A DNA stretch of 44,322 nucleotides. Origin: Haliea sp040222615 (GTDB lineage Bacteria > Pseudomonadota > Gammaproteobacteria > Pseudomonadales > Halieaceae). The notes below the pieces were generated by a model. That model was not told where the DNA came from. It saw only the letters and a list, made by a program, of their open reading frames with translations, and ran no database searches. The translations under genes and the position numbers were made by a program. This document shows, piece by piece, positions 40,860 through 44,322 of the stretch (the stretch's first letter is position 1; every line of letters begins with the position of its first letter). The stretch is from the NCBI RefSeq assembly GCF_040222615.1, contig NZ_JAVKCQ010000036.1, positions 1-44,322 on the forward strand, read 5' to 3'.

Positions 40860-41999
40860 ATGGCACTGGTACTGACTGAAGAGCAGGTGATGCTCAGGGA
40901 ATCCGCCGCCGGCCTGCTGGCGGACAGGGCCGGCGTGGCGCAGCTGCGCGCCTTGCGCGATGCGGGTGACGAGCTGGGCTTTTCCCGCGAGGTGTGGCAG
41001 GAAATCGCGGCCATGGGCTGGCCGGGGATCGCCATTCCCGAAGCCTACGATGGACTTGGCTACGGCTACACCGGCCTCGGCCTGGTGCTGGAACAGGCCG
41101 GGCGCCACCTGAGCCCCACCCCGCTGCAGTCTTCGGTCCTGGTGGGTGCGACTGCGGTCCACGCGCTGGGCACGGAGGCCCAGAAGCGGACCCTGCTGCC
41201 CGCCCTCGCCGCCGGCGAATTGCTGGTGTCCCTGGCGCTGCAGGAGGGCGTACAGCATGCGCCGGAGCAGACCGCCATGGCCGCGGTTCCCGCCGCCGAC
41301 GGCTACACCCTGACCGGCGACAAGACCCTGGTCCTCGACGCGCTGGCGGCGGACCGTTTCGTCGTCATTGCCCGCACCTCGGGCAGCGCGGGTGACACCG
41401 AGGGCCTGACCGCCTTCCTGGTGCCGGCGGATGCGGCGGGCCTCACGGTCGAACGGCGCAGCCTGGTGGATTCCCGCGGAGTCGGTGCGCTGCATTTCGA
41501 TGGCGTGCAGGTGCCGGCCGATGCGGTCATGGGCGAGCCGGGGCGGGCCTGGGCAGGCCTCGGCCGTACCCTGGATATCGCCAATATTGGCCTGGCAGCG
41601 GAGCTGCTGGGCGTGGCCACCGAGGCGTTCGAGCGCACGGTAGCCTATCTCAAGGAGCGCAAGCAGTTCGGCAAAGTAATCGGTACTTTCCAGGGCCTGC
41701 AGCACCGGGCGGCGGAGCTGTTTGCGGAGCTGGAATTGGCTCGCTCCATCGTCCTGCAGGCACTGCAGGCGATAGACGCCGACGATCCCGAGCTGCCGAA
41801 GCTGGCCAGCGCAGCCAAGGCCAAGCTCTGCGAGGTCGCCCAGCGCGCGACCAACGAGGGCATCCAGATGCACGGCGGCATCGGCATGACCGACGAATAC
41901 GAGATCGGCTTCTTTATCAAGCGAGCGCGGGTTGCCCAGCACTGTTTCGGTGACTATAACTACCATCTGGACCGCTTCGCCCGCCTCAGCGGATTCTAG
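40860..41999 (+). CDS. Acyl-CoA dehydrogenase, partner-type subunit
   Basis: A 379-aa acyl-CoA dehydrogenase-fold protein. It has GIAIPEAYDGLGYGYTG and KERKQFGKVIGTFQGLQHRAAELF, then ends with MHGGIGMTDEYEIGFFIKRA. It lacks the C-terminal EGT(S)xxQ motif that holds the usual catalytic Glu, and the FAD-loop region around residues 125-140 (LQEGVQHAPEQTAM) is altered. Such proteins occur as the second chain of alpha2-beta2 dehydrogenases in steroid and bile-acid side-chain degradation. A base in the mid-protein helix, as in some long-chain enzymes, cannot be excluded. It lies directly after the catalytic-type gene. Confidence 0.88.
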   Translation: MALVLTEEQVMLRESAAGLLADRAGVAQLRALRDAGDELGFSREVWQEIAAMGWPGIAIPEAYDGLGYGYTGLGLVLEQAGRHLSPTPLQSSVLVGATAVHALGTEAQKRTLLPALAAGELLVSLALQEGVQHAPEQTAMAAVPAADGYTLTGDKTLVLDALAADRFVVIARTSGSAGDTEGLTAFLVPADAAGLTVERRSLVDSRGVGALHFDGVQVPADAVMGEPGRAWAGLGRTLDIANIGLAAELLGVATEAFERTVAYLKERKQFGKVIGTFQGLQHRAAELFAELELARSIVLQALQAIDADDPELPKLASAAKAKLCEVAQRATNEGIQMHGGIGMTDEYEIGFFIKRARVAQHCFGDYNYHLDRFARLSGF

Positions 42000-42030
42000 C
42001 GGTCCAGAAGACGGAGCAATAATAATCCCC

Positions 42031-43740
42031 ATGGATCCGGCACTGGAACAATACGCGGCCACAGTGGCCGCTCTCACCGCCGATGGCCAGCCTTTTGCGC
42101 TGGAGAAGGTGGTTGTCAACGGCGTGGACTTTCTCAGCTATGTCACCATGCCGGCCAATCTCGGCGCCTACTGCGCGCTGATGCAGAACCACGGCGAGCG
42201 GGATTTTGTCGCCTACCGCGACCAGCGCTACAGTTTTGCCGCAACCCTGGCTCACAGCGCCGCCCTGGGTGCCGCCCTGCAGCGCAAGTTTGGCGTGGGC
42301 CCGGGGGACCGGGTGGCCATCGCCAGCCGCAACAACCCGGAGTGGATGATGGCGTTCATCGCCATTGTCTCCATCGGCGCGGTGGCGGTGCCAATGAATG
42401 CCTGGTGGACCACCGAGGAACTGGACTACGGCATCGAGGACAGCGGCAGCAGGATCGTGGTCGCGGATCCGGAGCGCGCCGCACGGCTGGCCCCCATCGC
42501 CGGGCATCGTCAGCTGCGCATCATCTCGGTGGGCGAGGTCAGCCACCTGCCGTTGCACACGGCAGACTTCTGGGCGCTGCAGGCCGAGTTTGCCGGGTCG
42601 CCAATGCCCGCGGTCGCGGTAGGCCCGGAGGATGACGCCACCATCATGTATACGTCCGGCTCCACCGGGCACCCCAAGGGCGCGGTGTCCACGCACCGGG
42701 CCATCCTGGCAGCCCTGTGGAGCTGGATGCTGCTGGGCACGGCGACCAAGGCGCTCGCCGGCGATACTGCCGCTCCGAGCCTGCCGCCTGCCGGCTTGCT
42801 CACCATTCCCCTGTTCCACTGCACTGCCAGCCACTCGGCGTTCCTGCTGTCGCTGCTGATCGGGCGCAAGCTGGTTATCATGCACAAGTGGGATGTGCAG
42901 GAGGCCCTGCGTTTGATCGAGGCCGAGCGCATTACCTGGTTCAACGGCGTGCCCACCATGTCGGCGGAACTGCAGGCGGCGGCCCGGGATACGGAGCGCG
43001 ACATCTCCTCGCTGGTGGATATTTTCTCCGGTGGCGCGGCACGGCCCCCGGATCAGGTCGGCAAGATAGCCTCGACCTTCAAACGCTCGGTACCGGGGAT
43101 CGGTTACGGTCTCACCGAGACCAACGCCATCGGTGCCGTCAACGCCGGCGCCGCCTATGTCGCCAATCCCGCCAGCACCGGGCGCGTGGTCCCCGCGGTC
43201 ACCGAGTTCAAGATCATCGACAGCGCCGGCAACAACTTGCCGGCTGGCGAGCGCGGCGAGCTGTGCATCAAGTCCATCGCCAACTGCCGCGGCTACTGGA
43301 ACAAGCCCGAAGCCACCCGCGAGGCCTTTATCGATGGCTGGTTCCATACCGGTGATGTCGCCTACCTGGACCAGCAGGGGTTTCTCTATATCGTCGACCG
43401 GATCAAGGACATCATTATCCGCGGCGGCGAGAACATCAGCTGTATCGAGGTGGAGGCCGCCATCCACAGGCACCCCGCGGTGCTGGAGGCGGCGGTATTC
43501 GGCCTGCCAGATGAACGCCTGGGCGAGGCGGTGGGCGCGGCGGTGGTGCTGTGCGAGGGGCAGGAACTGGCGGCCGCGGAGCTGCAAGACTACCTGCGTG
43601 AACACCTGGCGGCCTTCAAGGTGCCGGCCCACATCTGGCTGCAGCGCGAGCTGTTGCCGCGCATCGCCTCGGGCAAGATTTTCAAGCGTCAGCTGAAGGC
43701 GGAATACGCGGCCAAGCTAGGCCAGGGGGCCGGGTCCTAG
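42031..43740 (+). CDS. Acyl-CoA ligase (AMP-forming)
   Basis: A 569-aa ANL ligase. Motifs in order: ATIMYTSGSTGHPKG (P-loop), IPLFHCTASHSAF, WFNGVPTMSAE, GIGYGLTETNA, DGWFHTGDVAYLD, DRIKDIIIRGGENI, and SGKIFKRQ with the catalytic Lys. It would activate a carboxylate to the CoA ester that the adjacent dehydrogenases oxidise. The first 30 residues precede the usual family start but the frame begins cleanly at ATG 42031; the Shine-Dalgarno (GGAG) is 14 nt away, rather far. A different protein from the AT-rich ligase at the left edge, with only family-level similarity. Confidence 0.9.
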   Translation: MDPALEQYAATVAALTADGQPFALEKVVVNGVDFLSYVTMPANLGAYCALMQNHGERDFVAYRDQRYSFAATLAHSAALGAALQRKFGVGPGDRVAIASRNNPEWMMAFIAIVSIGAVAVPMNAWWTTEELDYGIEDSGSRIVVADPERAARLAPIAGHRQLRIISVGEVSHLPLHTADFWALQAEFAGSPMPAVAVGPEDDATIMYTSGSTGHPKGAVSTHRAILAALWSWMLLGTATKALAGDTAAPSLPPAGLLTIPLFHCTASHSAFLLSLLIGRKLVIMHKWDVQEALRLIEAERITWFNGVPTMSAELQAAARDTERDISSLVDIFSGGAARPPDQVGKIASTFKRSVPGIGYGLTETNAIGAVNAGAAYVANPASTGRVVPAVTEFKIIDSAGNNLPAGERGELCIKSIANCRGYWNKPEATREAFIDGWFHTGDVAYLDQQGFLYIVDRIKDIIIRGGENISCIEVEAAIHRHPAVLEAAVFGLPDERLGEAVGAAVVLCEGQELAAAELQDYLREHLAAFKVPAHIWLQRELLPRIASGKIFKRQLKAEYAAKLGQGAGS

Positions 43741-43785
43741 CTCTGGCCGTCACCCACTCATTTTCACCGAAGAAGCGAGTACCTC

Positions 43786-44322
43786 ATGGATATTGGAGTC
43801 AGTGACAGATTGCAGCCCCTGCTGGCGCAGGTAAAGGCATTCATGGCCGCGGAAATCGCGCCGGTTGAAGAGGAGTATCTAGCCGAGATCGGCGTCGGCG
43901 ACCGCTGGCAGTTCACTGACCGCCAGACGGAGATCATGGAGACCCTGAAGGGCAAGGCGAAGGCAGCGGGGCTGTGGAACTTTTTCCTGACCGATGGCGA
44001 GCACGGCTCCGGCCTCACCACGGTGGAATACGCCTACCTGGCGGAAGAGATGGGCAAGTCCCATATTGCCGCCGAGGTGTTCAACTGCGCCGCGCCCGAC
44101 ACCGGCAACATGGAGGTCCTGCACAAGTACGGCAGCGACGCCCAGAAAAAGCAGTGGCTGGAACCGCTGCTGAACGGTGAGATCCGCTCCGCCTACGCCA
44201 TGACCGAACCCGGTGTCGCCTCTTCCGATGCCACCAATGTCTGTACCAGCGCCGTGCTGGAGGGCGACGAGTGGGTGATCAACGGCGAGAAGCACTACAT
44301 TTCCGGCGCCGGCGACCCTCGC
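43786..44322 (+). CDS. Acyl-CoA dehydrogenase, 5' part (runs off right edge)
   Basis: From ATG 43786 a frame of 179 codons stays open to the window end. It reads as the N-terminal domain of an acyl-CoA dehydrogenase of the ACAD10/11-like type: AKAAGLWNFFLTDGEHGSGL, then EYAYLAEEMGKS, NCAAPDTGNMEVL, and AYAMTEPGVASSDATN, the substrate/FAD-loop motif, followed by INGEKHYISGAGDP. The truncated gene is a third dehydrogenase in the same operon, 45 bp after the ligase. GAAGAAG-type purines precede the ATG only weakly. Full-length size cannot be seen. Confidence 0.9.
   Translation, partial: MDIGVSDRLQPLLAQVKAFMAAEIAPVEEEYLAEIGVGDRWQFTDRQTEIMETLKGKAKAAGLWNFFLTDGEHGSGLTTVEYAYLAEEMGKSHIAAEVFNCAAPDTGNMEVLHKYGSDAQKKQWLEPLLNGEIRSAYAMTEPGVASSDATNVCTSAVLEGDEWVINGEKHYISGAGDPR

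Noticed and set aside
39459..42119. Very long open frame on the minus strand across two acyl-CoA dehydrogenase genes and the SDR end
   Set aside because: It is antisense to three clear enzyme genes, its translation is low-complexity with no family motifs, and long antisense frames are expected in DNA with strong G/C third positions.
41986..43632. Minus-strand open frame inside the acyl-CoA ligase
   Set aside because: Antisense to a complete ligase with all motifs; the translation is Gly/Arg/His-rich noise.
1..44322. CRISPR arrays or rRNA genes
   Set aside because: No regularly spaced direct repeats and no rRNA-like stretches were seen on reading the window.

Overview
The window looks like chromosomal DNA of an aerobic Gram-negative bacterium. 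It has two TonB-dependent outer-membrane receptors, many FAD-linked acyl-CoA dehydrogenases, an Mrp-type Na+/H+ antiporter operon and a cytochrome P450. From about 5.6 kb onward the sequence is GC-rich with strong G/C preference at third codon positions. A marine gammaproteobacterium, perhaps Halieaceae-like, fits this gene mix, but that is an inference from content; no phylogenetic marker was tested.

Layout. (1) 1-4839 is a visibly AT-richer block. It holds a leftward partial acyl-CoA ligase with a small leading ORF, a regulatory gap with several inverted repeats, and a rightward pair: a benzoylformate-decarboxylase-like ThDP enzyme and an aldehyde dehydrogenase. It is bounded by an IS3-type orfA remnant (about 4954-5299) and a broken fibronectin-III gene (5348-6187), so it looks like acquired DNA. 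(2) 6312-7745 encodes a leftward dynamin-like membrane GTPase. (3) 8094-24997 is the most interesting region. Two TonB receptors bracket an AraC regulator, a PAF-acetylhydrolase-like esterase, an MFS transporter, two paralogous S12 (beta-lactamase-fold) peptidases, a DUF1611/DgcN-like protein, a dipeptide-epimerase/DgcA-like enolase-superfamily enzyme, an M81 (MlrC-like) metallopeptidase and a PepD-like M20 dipeptidase. A leftward P450 follows. (4) 26387-30474 holds assorted genes: an EEP-family phosphodiesterase, an epoxide-hydrolase-like enzyme, a YeeE/YedE pair, tRNA-Gly(CCC) and a cation diffusion facilitator. (5) 30671-37330 is a tightly overlapping nine-gene Mrp-like operon with a split MrpA and three MrpD-like subunits. 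(6) 37448 to the right edge is a lipid or steroid-type CoA-ester catabolic block: an OYE-like flavoenzyme with an Fe-S motif, an SDR, two adjacent acyl-CoA dehydrogenases, an acyl-CoA ligase and a third, truncated acyl-CoA dehydrogenase.

Working hypothesis for region 3: an import-and-digest locus for peptides containing D-glutamate or D-isoglutamate. The receptors would bring the substrate across the outer membrane and the MFS carrier across the inner membrane. Cytoplasmic S12, M81 and M20 peptidases would cut it, and the DgcN/DgcA-like pair would convert the D-Glu unit to the L series. The S12 + M81 + MFS combination recalls the microcystin genes mlrB, mlrC and mlrD, but no mlrA-like ring-opening protease was recognised here. 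Muropeptides or other D-Glu peptides are equally possible substrates.
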